A program made the translations under genes and the position numbers. Positions 17,240-28,420 of a DNA stretch of 64,000 nucleotides are shown here, piece by piece (within the stretch, counting starts at the first letter, position 1; every line of letters starts with the position of its first letter). The notes under the pieces were generated by a model. It did no database searches. It saw only the letters and a list, made by a program, of their open reading frames with translations, and had not been told where the DNA came from. Origin of the DNA: Pseudoxanthomonas sp. PXM03. GTDB lineage: Bacteria; Pseudomonadota; Gammaproteobacteria; Xanthomonadales; Xanthomonadaceae. The stretch is taken from contig NZ_JACVAU010000001.1 of assembly GCF_014852005.1 (NCBI RefSeq), positions 1,076,001-1,140,000 on the forward strand, read 5' to 3'.

Positions 17240-18289
17240 TCAGGGCGAGGCGCCCCACAATCCCGCGATGCGACGCGCCAGGCGATACGGTTCCGGGGCG
17301 TCGCGATTGGTCAGCACGACCACGGTCAGGCGCTGCATGGGGAAGCGGACCAGCACGTTGCGGAAGCCGATGCTCTCGCCGGAGTGCCACTGCATTCCCC
17401 CTTGCAGGCGCCAGCCGAATCCGTAATACGCCACATCGGGCTCGGGGGTGGCGTTGGCGGGCTGGAACGCCCGCCTGCGCGATGCGGCACCCAGCAGGCG
17501 GTCGTCATACAAGGCGGCGTCCCAGCGTGCGAGGTCGGTGATGGACGAATAGATGCCGCCATCGCCCAGCACCGCACTGGTCGTGCTCTGGTCGGTACGC
17601 TGCCATGTGCCATTCACGAGGCTGTAGCCGTATGCGCGATGTGCCACGCCCGGGCCGTCGTCTTCGCGGGCAACCGTTGCGTCCATGCCCAGTGGCACGA
17701 AGATGCGCGCACGCAGGAAGGTGGCGAACGGCTGTCGCGAGGCGCGTTCCACCACCAGCGCGAGCAGGGCGTAGCCGCTGTTGCTGTAGCGATAGTTGCT
17801 GCCAGGCGTGAAGTAGAGGCGCTCCTCCCGTTCGAGCAGCCGCAGCACATCCGCGTCATGCACCTGGGTGGCCTGGCCCTCGGGCAGCAGGTCTTCGTAG
17901 TCGATCAGGCCGGAGGCATGACTGAGCAGGTGGCGGAGCGTCACCGCATCGGTCGCTGCGGGCAACGCTGGCAGCCAGCGGCGCACGGGGTCATCCAGGG
18001 TCAGCGCGCCTTCTTCCGCCAACAACAGGATGCAAGCGGCCGTGAACTGCTTGCTGATCGACGCCAGCCGGAAGTTGGTCTGTGGCGTCGCGGCGACACC
18101 GGCCTCGAGATCGGCCAGCCCATAGCTGCGCTGGAACACCGCTTCGCCTTCGTGAAGCACGAGGACCGATGCACCGGGCACCGTGCCGGTGTAGTCCCGC
18201 ATCCACGTGTCGATCGTGGCTTCGCGCGTCGCGGCGCCGGCATTGCCTGCGGTCATCAACAGCACTCCGAGCATCCAGGTTGCCTTCAT
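17240..18289 (-). CDS. exported serine hydrolase, class C beta-lactamase fold
   Basis: The ATG at 18289 gives a 349-residue protein with a signal peptide (ending GNAGA-ATRE). The penicillin-recognising fold is shown by SISK (nucleophile Ser77, Lys80), YSNSGY (the Y-x-N triad) and the late WHSGES (in place of KTG). HLLSHASGLIDYE is also typical of this esterase/peptidase group. Members hydrolyse D-amino-acid peptides, esters or, less often, beta-lactams; substrate cannot be told. The longer open frame upstream runs through the transporter gene in another frame and is not coding. It reads in the same direction as the queuosine transporter, 50 bases after that gene's stop. Confidence 0.9.
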   Translation of the reverse strand: MKATWMLGVLLMTAGNAGAATREATIDTWMRDYTGTVPGASVLVLHEGEAVFQRSYGLADLEAGVAATPQTNFRLASISKQFTAACILLLAEEGALTLDDPVRRWLPALPAATDAVTLRHLLSHASGLIDYEDLLPEGQATQVHDADVLRLLEREERLYFTPGSNYRYSNSGYALLALVVERASRQPFATFLRARIFVPLGMDATVAREDDGPGVAHRAYGYSLVNGTWQRTDQSTTSAVLGDGGIYSSITDLARWDAALYDDRLLGAASRRRAFQPANATPEPDVAYYGFGWRLQGGMQWHSGESIGFRNVLVRFPMQRLTVVVLTNRDAPEPYRLARRIAGLWGASP

Positions 18290-18339
18290 CGCCGCCTCGC
18301 CTCGATGAAACGGTGCAAGCCTAGCGCATGTGGCGGGCG

Positions 18340-19116
18340 TCAGTCCGTGGCGGCTTCCAGGCGCAGCTGTCGTTCGCGTTCGTGCCCCAGGTAACGACGG
18401 ATGCCGTAGCGCATGACGTACAGCAGCGGGATCAGCGCGATCGCGGCGAGCATCTTGTAGGCGTAGTTCACCGTGCTCACGGCGAGGAACAGGGAAGTCG
18501 GCCACTTCTGCGGGCCCAGCACGAAGGCGATGTAGATCACCACGAAGCTGTCCACCAGCTGCGAGATCGCGGTCGAGCCGGTCGCGCGCAGCCATACCCA
18601 GCGCTCGCCGGTGGCGTTGCGGATGCGATGGAACACCGATACATCGATCAGTTGCCCCGCCAGGAACGCGACCACCGAGCCGGCGATGGTCCACATGCCC
18701 TGGCCGAAGATGGCGGCGAAGGCCTTCTGGTAATCCGGCACGCCCTGCGACTGCGCGGCCTCGACCCACCAGCCCGCCGGCGCCAGTGCGATGGCGGCGA
18801 AGGCGAAGCAGAAGCCGTACACGATCAGGGCCACCGCCAGCCACGAGATGAAGCGCACGCCGCGTTTGCCGAAGAACTCGTTGATGGTGTCGGTAAGGAT
18901 GAATACGAACGGCCACAACAGCGTACCGGCCGTGAAGCTGAGCGATCCGGTCTGGCCGAACAGGTTCCACTCCAGCGGCGCGATCCCCAGCGTGTCCTCC
19001 AGCGCGAAGATCTTGACCCCGATGAACTCGGCCAGCACCGCGTTGGCGCAGAACACCGCCGCCAGCACGATGAAAAGACGGACCGCGCGATCATCCAGGG
19101 TGCGCGGCGCATGCAT
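18340..19116 (-). CDS. yhhQ: queuosine precursor transporter (QPTR/YhhQ family)
   Basis: The 258-residue integral membrane protein belongs to the VUT_1/QPTR family, which imports precursors of the tRNA base queuosine. Six or seven hydrophobic helices are visible, with family text ANAVLAEFIGVKIF near the N-terminus, PFVFILTDTINEFFGKRGVRFIS in the middle and a late NYAYKMLAAIALIPLLY. It is preceded by the DUF502 gene with only three bases between, so they are likely cotranscribed. There is no room for a preQ1 riboswitch directly upstream. Confidence 0.85.
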   Translation of the reverse strand: MHAPRTLDDRAVRLFIVLAAVFCANAVLAEFIGVKIFALEDTLGIAPLEWNLFGQTGSLSFTAGTLLWPFVFILTDTINEFFGKRGVRFISWLAVALIVYGFCFAFAAIALAPAGWWVEAAQSQGVPDYQKAFAAIFGQGMWTIAGSVVAFLAGQLIDVSVFHRIRNATGERWVWLRATGSTAISQLVDSFVVIYIAFVLGPQKWPTSLFLAVSTVNYAYKMLAAIALIPLLYVMRYGIRRYLGHERERQLRLEAATD

Positions 19117-19119
19117 GGT

Positions 19120-19791
19120 TCAGCGGTCCCCGGCGCGGGTGAACGGCATGGTTTCCGGCGCCACCGCACCACCGGAGATGATGAAGCTCATCGCCTGGTC
19201 CACGGTCCAGTCCGTGGGTGTCAGCAGCTCGACCGGCACGATCTCGAGATAGCCCGAGGTCGGGTTGGGCGTGGTGGGCACGTAGACCGCCGCCAGCTCG
19301 CGGCCGCTGCCTTCCTCGCGGATCACCCGCGTCACCAGGCCGACCGATTTCATGTCCCGGTGCGGAAAATCGATCAGTACCACGCGCTGCGTGCTGCCCG
19401 GCTTGGTCTCCAGCATGTCCAGCAGCTTGCGCGCGCTGGTGTAGATGACGTTCGCCAGCGGCACGCGCGCGATCAGGGCCTCGAACCAGCGCAGCAGCCG
19501 CTGCCCGACCACGCGGCGCGTCAATGCGCCCACGGCCAGGATCACGAACAGCGTGGCGATCATGGCAATCGTGTTCTGTACCCACAGGCCGTTGAACCAG
19601 CCCAGCGACTGGGGGAAGTTCGCCGCGATCTGGTGCGACATCGGCTCGACCCATGGCTTGCTGATGTCCGACAGCAGCACGAACACGAACTTGATGACCA
19701 CCCATGTCAGCCAGATGGGCAACAGGGTGAGCAGGCCGGTGATGAAGAGCTTCTGCACCGAAGCGCGGTGCGGGGGATGATCGGGGGGCAT
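19120..19791 (-). CDS. DUF502-family membrane protein
   Basis: The 223-residue protein shows the DUF502 layout: two N-terminal helices (KLFITGLLTLLPIWLTWVVIKFVF and a second at about 65-90) and a soluble C-terminal domain. The family text IPLVNxIYxSxKQ appears here as VPLANVIYTSARKLLDML, and the conserved TTPNPTSGYL is present in that domain, followed by VELLTPTDWTVDQAMSFIISGG. DUF502 proteins are widespread in bacteria and plants, with no firm molecular function. It is the first gene of a likely two-gene unit with the queuosine transporter. Upstream is a 72-base gap to the DUF4442 gene. Confidence 0.85.
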   Translation of the reverse strand: MPPDHPPHRASVQKLFITGLLTLLPIWLTWVVIKFVFVLLSDISKPWVEPMSHQIAANFPQSLGWFNGLWVQNTIAMIATLFVILAVGALTRRVVGQRLLRWFEALIARVPLANVIYTSARKLLDMLETKPGSTQRVVLIDFPHRDMKSVGLVTRVIREEGSGRELAAVYVPTTPNPTSGYLEIVPVELLTPTDWTVDQAMSFIISGGAVAPETMPFTRAGDR

Positions 19792-19863
19792 GGGGCTATT
19801 GTAGGCCGGCGCGCAGGCCTTGCCGTAGCGCCATCGCCGGGACGCTGTACGGCGGCGGGTGGA

Positions 19864-20328
19864 TCAGCCGCCGGTCTGCCGCGCCTCGGGCTTCAGCCGC
19901 ACGTAGATCTGCTTGCGCACGCGCGCGACGACTTCGTTCCGGGCGTTGAACACATCCGCGGGCATCCAGCGCAGGTGCTTCTGGCCGTTGGCGGCCTCGG
20001 CGCGGATCTCCTCAAGCACGCGTTCGTCCAAGCGGAATTCCGCATGCAGCGTGCCCTTGCCGGGCTTCACGAACTCGATCTCGGCCGCCTTGTCCCAGAC
20101 GTAGTAGTCCCGGCCCAGGCGTTCCTTGGCCAGGATCATCCAGAACGGATCGGTCATGGCGAACAGGCTGCCGCCGAAATGCGTGCCCACGTAGTTGCGG
20201 TTCCAGGGGCGCATGCGCAATTCGACGCGCGCGAAGCTCCAGTCCTGGGCCATCTCGGTGACGTGGACGCCACTGAACAGGAACGGCGGCCAGACATTGA
20301 AGATGTGTCGCAGGGTAGTGGGCTTCAT
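19864..20328 (-). CDS. DUF4442 hotdog-fold protein, thioesterase-like
   Basis: The 154-residue soluble protein has the hotdog-fold DUF4442 pattern: a first helix with FNVWPPFLFSGVHV, the central helix region GTHFGGSLFAMTDPFWMILA and strands such as EIEFVKPGKGTLHAEF. The family is related to acyl-CoA thioesterases, but classical catalytic residues are not clear, so the substrate is unknown. It lies 45 bases downstream of cnoX in the same direction and may share its transcript. Confidence 0.8.
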   Translation of the reverse strand: MKPTTLRHIFNVWPPFLFSGVHVTEMAQDWSFARVELRMRPWNRNYVGTHFGGSLFAMTDPFWMILAKERLGRDYYVWDKAAEIEFVKPGKGTLHAEFRLDERVLEEIRAEAANGQKHLRWMPADVFNARNEVVARVRKQIYVRLKPEARQTGG

Positions 20329-20373
20329 GGGTACTGCGCGTGCAAAAGGGACAGGTACGGGGCAATTCGGGAA

Positions 20374-21264
20374 TCAGAACAGCAGGGAGGACATCTTGCG
20401 GCGGTACTGGCTGACCAGGACCTCGTCTTCGATCACGCGGAACGCATCGATCAGGCTCTTCCGCGCCAATCCCTCCTCGTACGCGCGGTCGCGCTTGAGC
20501 ATTTCCAGGAACTGTTCCAACGCGGCCTCGGAGTCGCCTTCCACCAGGGCGCGCACGCCCAACAGGTGGCGTGCGCGCAGGTCGTCGGCGTTCGCGGTCA
20601 CCGCAGCGCGCAACGCATCGACGGACGGTGCGTCCTTCAGCGCGGCGGCGAAGCCAAGGCGTGCGCGCGCCCTGATCGCGCGATCATCGGTGGCAAGGTT
20701 GGCGGGCAGGGCGTCGAGCAGGCGCTCGGCCTCGGTGGCCTCGCCGGTCTTCAGCAGGGCAAGGACCAGATCGAGCTTCAGTTCGTCCTTGTCCGGATCG
20801 GCCGCGACGGCCTCGCGCAACGCGGCGACCTGCGCCTGGGGGTCGAGCGGGGCGTCCACGACCGGGGCGTCGGCCGCCTCCGCCGGCAGGACGCCGTGCG
20901 AGGCCAGGAACTCGCGCAGCTGGCCTTCCGGCAGGGCGCCGGGAAATCCGTCCACCAGCTGTCCGTCCTTGACCAGGAACACGGTGGGCACCGAGCGGAT
21001 CTGGAAGGCGGCCGCGATCTGCTGCTCCTTGTCCACATCCACCTTGGCCAGCAGGAAGGCGCCGTTGTACTCGCCCGCCAGCTTCTCGAGGATCGGTCCC
21101 AGGGTCTTGCACGGCCCGCACCACGTGGCCCAGAAATCCACCAGCACCGGCACTTCCAGCGACTTGCGCAGGACGTCGGCCTCGAAGGTCTCGGTGGTGG
21201 CATCGAAAACGTGGGGCAGCTCGCTCATCGGGTCGCTCGTGGCGGGTGGGGAAGTCGCGTTCAC
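20374..21264 (-). CDS. cnoX: CnoX-type thioredoxin/TPR chaperedoxin
   Basis: The 296-residue protein joins an N-terminal thioredoxin domain (about 20-120; VDFWATWCGPCKTLGP and the cis-proline RSVPTVFL) to a C-terminal TPR-like helical domain (about 140-290). This is the architecture of CnoX (YbbN), which protects proteins from overoxidation and works with GroEL. E. coli CnoX lacks the first cysteine of the motif and is not a reductase; this copy has the full CGPC pair, as in the redox-active CnoX described from other bacteria. The ATG at 21228 (MSELPHVF) is an alternative start. Confidence 0.9.
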   Translation of the reverse strand: MNATSPPATSDPMSELPHVFDATTETFEADVLRKSLEVPVLVDFWATWCGPCKTLGPILEKLAGEYNGAFLLAKVDVDKEQQIAAAFQIRSVPTVFLVKDGQLVDGFPGALPEGQLREFLASHGVLPAEAADAPVVDAPLDPQAQVAALREAVAADPDKDELKLDLVLALLKTGEATEAERLLDALPANLATDDRAIRARARLGFAAALKDAPSVDALRAAVTANADDLRARHLLGVRALVEGDSEAALEQFLEMLKRDRAYEEGLARKSLIDAFRVIEDEVLVSQYRRKMSSLLF

Positions 21265-21307
21265 ATGGTGCCGCGGCGGGCAGGATACAAGGTGATGTAA
21301 AAAGGAT

Positions 21308-21346
21308 TTGACATTGTCCCTCCGGAATGTAAAGTATGACTTACAT
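21308..21346 (+). promoter_or_regulatory. promoter with overlapping operator-like palindrome
   Basis: A perfect -35 TTGACA (21308-21313) is followed after 16 bases by TAAAGT (21330-21335). Over the -10 lies an inverted repeat AATGTAA - 8 bases - TTACATT (21326-21347). A further ATGTAA is at 21295-21300. The arrangement fits repression by a dimeric HTH protein, and the gene after next (22064-22282) encodes one. The region is markedly AT-richer than its surroundings. Confidence 0.6.
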
Positions 21347-21369
21347 TTTGTCCGGCAGGAGTTACGTCA

Positions 21370-22011
21370 ATGGATGTGCGACGCGTTGGTTGGCTGTTGC
21401 TGCTTGTCGGGGCCCTGCTGGCGTTCTGGGCCCTGCTGGCTGGCCCGGGAATCCTGCTGGGCGTCGACCTGGGCAAATGGGGCACCGCGCTACTGGTGAC
21501 CGTGGCCTGGGTGTCGATGTATGCGGTTTCGCGCATGCCCATGGGCGAGGCCGAGCGCGGCCTGTCGCCGGGAGAGTGGAAGGCCTGGGTGGGCACGGCG
21601 TTCATGCTGGTGGCGACCGGCTATTTCCTCGCCAAGTCACAGGTGTTCGTCGCCGGCCCGGCCTGGGACAACCCGGATGCGCGCGCGGTCGGGCGCAACC
21701 TGGTATTGCTGCTGGTGGCCTGGAGCGTGCTGACCGGCGTGCTGGGCGCACGCTGGAAGGGGCGGGTGCAGGAGGACGAACGCGACCGCGAGATCGAGAA
21801 GCAGGCCGCCGGCTGGGGACGCAGTGCGCTGACGTTCTGTCTGATTGGCCTGGCGGTGATGCTGGCGTTCTCGCCGGCGGACCGGCTGGCGTGGGCGACC
21901 CACTTCATGATCGCCAACCTGCTGGTGTTCGCGCTGATGTGGGGGTGGCTCTGCGAGTACGCGGCCACCGCGCTGATGTACTGGAAGGACAGGCGGGGGA
22001 CGCAGGCGTGA
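21370..22011 (+). CDS. six-helix membrane protein of unknown function
   Basis: The 213-residue protein has six predicted membrane helices (about 7-31, 37-54, 73-89, 109-127, 152-170 and 176-198). A charged cytoplasmic loop (RWKGRVQEDERDREIEKQAAGWG) lies between helices 4 and 5. I do not recognise a named family. AGGAG precedes the ATG by seven bases. It is followed after 52 bases by a small XRE-type regulator, and a strong promoter with an operator-like palindrome stands upstream. This membrane-protein-plus-XRE layout is common for self-regulated modules; the EDERDxEI loop before paired helices resembles that of small membrane partners of such regulators. Confidence 0.8.
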   Translation: MDVRRVGWLLLLVGALLAFWALLAGPGILLGVDLGKWGTALLVTVAWVSMYAVSRMPMGEAERGLSPGEWKAWVGTAFMLVATGYFLAKSQVFVAGPAWDNPDARAVGRNLVLLLVAWSVLTGVLGARWKGRVQEDERDREIEKQAAGWGRSALTFCLIGLAVMLAFSPADRLAWATHFMIANLLVFALMWGWLCEYAATALMYWKDRRGTQA

Positions 22012-22063
22012 ACGGTGGTGAAGAGTCAGCACGGGTTTCGCCGCCGCATGGGGGCGACCGCCG

Positions 22064-22282
22064 ATGACCGGCACGCCGATCGCCAACGATATCCGGCGGC
22101 TTCGCTTCGAGCGCGGCGAGATGACCCAGCAGGGCCTGGCCGATGCCTGCGGGGTGACGCGGCAGACCATCATTGCACTGGAAGCCGGGCGCTACGCACC
22201 CTCGCTGGAGCTGGCCTTCCGCATCGCACGGGCCTTCGGAGTGGGCGTGGAGGACGTTTTCCATTGGCAACCTTTGGCATAG
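22064..22282 (+). CDS. small XRE-family transcriptional regulator
   Basis: The 72-residue protein is essentially one helix-turn-helix domain. The text [25 protein letters not shown] is the canonical HTH with recognition helix [10 protein letters not shown], followed by [21 protein letters not shown]. Proteins of this compact type usually repress their own operon together with a neighbouring membrane protein. The likely operator is the palindrome at 21326-21347. No sensor domain is present, so the signal would have to come through the membrane partner or a small ligand. Confidence 0.9.
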   Translation: MTGTPIANDIRRLRFERGEMTQQGLADACGVTRQTIIALEAGRYAPSLELAFRIARAFGVGVEDVFHWQPLA

Positions 22283-22355
22283 GGCCCCACGGCGGCGCTC
22301 TGCTAAGGTCGCCGCCGCGGCATCGGCCGCGTCGATGATCGGTCCGGAGGCTGTG

Positions 22356-22946
22356 ATGGATGTGCGTCGCGTCGTAGTGGGCATGTTGCTGGGATGGGCT
22401 TTCGTCGGCCAGGCGCTGGCGAAGGACGAAATCCAGGCGTCAGCCGAGGTGAACCCGCCGCCGGTCGAGGCACTCGGACAGTTCGACCGCTACGACCTCA
22501 AGCCCGCCACGCTCGCCTCCGACTATGCCGGGCACAAGGCCAACCAGGAGGCGCTGGCGTCGTTCCAGCGCAACCTCGACGAGCGCGTGGGCGTGTGGGT
22601 TGCAGAGCGCAACGCGGCGCCTGCCACGCATGCACCCGTGCGGACGCTGGTGATCGAGCCGCGCATCGAGAAGATCCGCTTCATCAGCGGGGGTGCGCGG
22701 TTCTGGGCGGGCGCCTTCGCGGGCAGTTCGCGCATCCTGGTGAAGGTGAAGCTCACCGACCAGGCGACTGGCGCATTGATCGCCGAGCCCGAGTTCTACC
22801 AGCATGCGAAGGGGATGGCGGGTGCCTGGACGTTCGGCGCCGCCGACAACAGCATGCTGGTCCGCAGTGCCTCGCTGGCACTGGATTACTTCAAGGAAAA
22901 CCAGGCTGCCGCGCAGGGCGGCCGCACCGGCTGGGAAAAGGAGTAG
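22356..22946 (+). CDS. exported hypothetical protein, DUF4410-like
   Basis: The ATG at 22356 is chosen because GGAGG lies five bases upstream and the product begins with a signal peptide (VVVGMLLGWAFVGQALA-KDE). The mature part (about 175 residues) is soluble, with a strand-rich core: RTLVIEPRIEKIRFISGG, SSRILVKVKLTDQATGALI. The latter resembles the conserved core of DUF4410-type periplasmic proteins, but the match is weak and no function is known. It lies 73 bases after the XRE gene in the same direction and may have its own promoter. Confidence 0.75.
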   Translation: MDVRRVVVGMLLGWAFVGQALAKDEIQASAEVNPPPVEALGQFDRYDLKPATLASDYAGHKANQEALASFQRNLDERVGVWVAERNAAPATHAPVRTLVIEPRIEKIRFISGGARFWAGAFAGSSRILVKVKLTDQATGALIAEPEFYQHAKGMAGAWTFGAADNSMLVRSASLALDYFKENQAAAQGGRTGWEKE

Positions 22947-23026
22947 GGCCCCGGCGCTAAGATGCGCGTCCCCGGCGTGCAGGCTCGGTTCGTCTGCACA
23001 CCTCGTCTCCTCCTGTCGCGAACGCC

Positions 23027-23626
23027 ATGCCGATCCCCTCGTCCCGCCTGTTGCCCCTGACCGGCGTGGCCGCCGCGATCGTCTTCACCTGCACCGTGCT
23101 GGGCTTCGGCTTGGCGCTGTCGGGCTACTCGCAGATCGGGCATCCGGTGGCGGTGCTGGGAGCGAAGGGCGTTCCGCATGCGCTGGGCTTCAACCTGCTG
23201 GGCTTCATGCTGACGGGGATACTGGCCGCAGGCACTGCGCTGGACCTGAGGCACCGGTTGCCGGCCGACGCAGGATGGCCCGCCCGCGTTGGTGCGCAGT
23301 TACTGCTGTTGTCCGCGCTGGGTTTCGCCGGGCTGGGCGTCCTGCCGCTGGACCCGGAAGACCTGCACAACGACGCGAGCAGCCTGCACGCGACCGCATG
23401 GCTGTTGTGGTGGGTGGCATTCGTGCCGGGTGCAGCGCTGTTCGCCCTCGGCATGCGGGGGCGGGGCGGGTGGCGCCCGGCGGTGGTGGCGAGCGTTGCG
23501 GCGGCCGTGATCGTGGTGTTCAGCGCGCTGCTGGCGGTCGAATGGATGCCGGCGGGCGTGGCGCAGCGACTCGGCTATGCCGCGTGGCTCGGCTGGCTGT
23601 GCGTTGCGTCGCGCGCCGGAAGGTGA
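23027..23626 (+). CDS. DUF998-family membrane protein
   Basis: The 199-residue protein has six hydrophobic helices with the DUF998 pattern: a long first helix ending in GLALSGYSQIGHPVAVLGAKG, then GFNLLGFMLTGILA and, after a short loop, GLGVLPLDPEDLHNDASSLHATAW. The histidine and aspartate in that loop are a family feature. No biochemical role is known. It appears monocistronic: 80 bases separate it from the preceding gene, and the next gene is convergent. Confidence 0.82.
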   Translation: MPIPSSRLLPLTGVAAAIVFTCTVLGFGLALSGYSQIGHPVAVLGAKGVPHALGFNLLGFMLTGILAAGTALDLRHRLPADAGWPARVGAQLLLLSALGFAGLGVLPLDPEDLHNDASSLHATAWLLWWVAFVPGAALFALGMRGRGGWRPAVVASVAAAVIVVFSALLAVEWMPAGVAQRLGYAAWLGWLCVASRAGR

Positions 23627-23702
23627 ATACCTCCGCCGCGCGAGCATGGCCTAGTACCGGCCATTCCGCACGCCGGCGCGCTGCGGCGCGTTCGTCATCG
23701 CG

Positions 23703-25022
23703 TCATCGGGCGGGGGCGTCGAGGCGCGGCCGGCGATATACCTTGCCGTCCTTCATCACGAAGTCGACCTTCAGCACCGCATTGATATCGGCCACCGGAT
23801 CGCCCGGGACGGCCACGATGTCGGCGCGCTTGCCGGTCTCGATCACGCCCTGGTCGTCCACGCCCAGCACTTCCGCCGCGCGGATCGTGGCGGCCTGCAG
23901 GGCGACGTTGGCGGGAATGCCGGCCTCCACCATGTAGAGGAATTCGCGCGCGTTGTCGCCGTGCGGGCCTACCCCCATGTCGGTGCCGAAGGCGATCTTC
24001 ACCCCGTTGCGGTACGCATTGCTGGCGGTCTGCTGGATCAGCGCGCCGATGCGCTGCGCTTTCGGCCGGACCACGGGCGGGAAGTAGCCATCGATCTTCG
24101 CCTTGTCGGCCACGAAGCGGCCCGCGTAGATCGTCGGCACGTACCAGGTTCCGTGCTGCTTCATCAGCCGCATGATCTCGTCGTCCATGTAAGTGCCGTG
24201 CTCGATGCTGGTGACGCCGCCGAGGATGGCGCGCTTCATGCCTTCCTTGCCATGCGCGTGCGCCGCCACGCGGAAGCCGTAATCCCGCGCGGTATCCACG
24301 ATGGCCTTGATCTCGTCCACCACGAACTGCGGCGCATCGCCCGACTTGGCGTAACTCAGCACCCCGCCGGTCGCGGTGATCTTGATGACATCGCTGCCGT
24401 CCTTATAGCGCTGGCGCACCGCCTGGCGCGCCTCGTCGGGCGAATTGATCACGCCTTCGGTCGGGCCGGGCGGGCCGAGCAGGTGCGAAAGGCGGTCGTT
24501 GTAGCCGTTGGTGGGGTCGGCATGGCCGCCGGTGGTGGCGATGGACTTGCCGGCGGCGAAGATGCGCGGACCCTTCACCAGGCCTTGGCTGATGGCGTCG
24601 CGCAGGTGCGGCGCCACATCGCCGCCCAGGTCGCGCACGCTGGTGAAGCCGGCCATCAGGGTCTTTTCGGCGAAGCCCACGGAGCGGAAGGCGTAGTCCA
24701 CCGGGTCCAGCCGGAACCCTTCGGAGTAGCTCTGCGGGCTGGATTCGCTGCCGAGATGGACATGCAGGTCGGTCCAGCCGGGCGTGCAGGTGTGGTCGGT
24801 CAGGACGATCGATTCGGCGTCGGCCAGCTTGGCGCGGCCGGGAATGACTTCGGCGATCCTGCCGTCGCGGACCAGCACCGTGTGTTCGCCCAGCACCTTG
24901 CCGCTGCGGGCATCGAACAACTGGCCGCAATGCAGGGCCAGCGTGGCGGGCGGGGCCGGTTCGGCGGCCGCAACGGGCAGGCTGGCGGCTGCCAGGGCTA
25001 GGGCAAACAGGCGCTTGGTCAT
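23703..25022 (-). CDS. exported metal-dependent amidohydrolase
   Basis: The ATG at 25022 gives a 439-residue protein with a signal peptide ([17 protein letters not shown]). It is an amidohydrolase-superfamily TIM barrel of the imidazolonepropionase/prolidase-like group. The metal ligands are visible: DLHVHLGS (H-x-H), a lysine in [31 protein letters not shown] and the terminal-strand aspartate in [12 protein letters not shown]. Exported members are annotated as Xaa-Pro dipeptidases or acyl-dipeptide hydrolases. The exact substrate cannot be assigned. Divergent from leuS across 106 bases; convergent with the DUF998 gene. Confidence 0.9.
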   Translation of the reverse strand: MTKRLFALALAAASLPVAAAEPAPPATLALHCGQLFDARSGKVLGEHTVLVRDGRIAEVIPGRAKLADAESIVLTDHTCTPGWTDLHVHLGSESSPQSYSEGFRLDPVDYAFRSVGFAEKTLMAGFTSVRDLGGDVAPHLRDAISQGLVKGPRIFAAGKSIATTGGHADPTNGYNDRLSHLLGPPGPTEGVINSPDEARQAVRQRYKDGSDVIKITATGGVLSYAKSGDAPQFVVDEIKAIVDTARDYGFRVAAHAHGKEGMKRAILGGVTSIEHGTYMDDEIMRLMKQHGTWYVPTIYAGRFVADKAKIDGYFPPVVRPKAQRIGALIQQTASNAYRNGVKIAFGTDMGVGPHGDNAREFLYMVEAGIPANVALQAATIRAAEVLGVDDQGVIETGKRADIVAVPGDPVADINAVLKVDFVMKDGKVYRRPRLDAPAR

Positions 25023-25116
25023 CTTGGATCCCCGGTTTCGACGCGCCCATGCTAACCGTTGGCGTGGCGGGTCATGGTGCGCTGCGGTACCCTTGGCCGC
25101 TTTGCCGTCGCCGTAG

Positions 25117-27762
<2,646 letters not shown>

Positions 27763-27874
27763 CCGGCGAAGCCGTGCTGCGGATGGATATCGGCGGCGGA
27801 CGTCTTGCCCCGGTGTTCACCTGCGGTCCGGCTACGCTATTGCCGCCCATGACGGCCTCGTCCAGACTTCGCTC

Positions 27875-28420
27875 ATGACCCGATTCCGCCTGCCTCTGCT
27901 CCTCGTCGCCCTGGTCTTCCTGGCCGGTTGCGGTTTCCACCTGCGCAACAAGATCGCGCTGCCGTCCGACCTGGGGCCTGTCAGGGTCATGGGCGCGTCC
28001 ACGTCCTACAGCGCGCTGGTCACCAGCCTGTCGCGTGGCCTGCAGGGCGCGGGTGCGACACTGGCCGCGCCCATCGGCGAAGACAGTGCCGCGATGCCCG
28101 AAGAGCAGGTGGCCACGCTGCGCATCCTTTCCGAGCGCTGGGGCGACCTGCCTATCGCCGTGGACCAGTTTGGTCGCGCGCAGGAATTCAGTCTGCGCTA
28201 CGCGGTGGTCTTCGCGTTCAAGCGCGCGGACGGGACCGACCTGGTGCCGCAGCAGGTCGTGGAGCTGTCGCGGGATTACGTGTCGCCACCGCAGGATGCG
28301 ACCGGTACCGCGACAGAGCGCGAAGTGCTCGCTGACGAGCTGCGTCGCGACATGGCGGCCTCCATCCTGCGCCGCATCGACGGCGTGGTGCGCTCCGGTC
28401 CGGTGAACGTGGCGCCCTGA
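27875..28420 (+). CDS. lptE: LPS-assembly lipoprotein LptE
   Basis: The 181-residue protein has a lipoprotein signal (FLAGC, Cys19) followed directly by GFHLRNK, the classic start of mature LptE. LptE plugs the LptD barrel in the outer membrane and helps insert lipopolysaccharide. The conserved strand/helix pattern (RVMGASTSYSALVTSLSRGL; RYAVVFAFKRADG) is present. It stands between leuS and holA as in most gammaproteobacteria, and its TGA overlaps the holA ATG (TGATG), so the two are translationally coupled. No clear Shine-Dalgarno site precedes the ATG. Confidence 0.95.
   Translation: MTRFRLPLLLVALVFLAGCGFHLRNKIALPSDLGPVRVMGASTSYSALVTSLSRGLQGAGATLAAPIGEDSAAMPEEQVATLRILSERWGDLPIAVDQFGRAQEFSLRYAVVFAFKRADGTDLVPQQVVELSRDYVSPPQDATGTATEREVLADELRRDMAASILRRIDGVVRSGPVNVAP

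Noticed and set aside
18950-19130. preQ1 riboswitch for the queuosine transporter
   Set aside because: The upstream gene ends three bases before the start, leaving no leader, and no such fold was seen.
18328-21300. 990-codon open frame on the plus strand
   Set aside because: It runs antisense through four recognisable genes (queuosine transporter, DUF502, DUF4442, cnoX) and their gaps, and has no protein family features.
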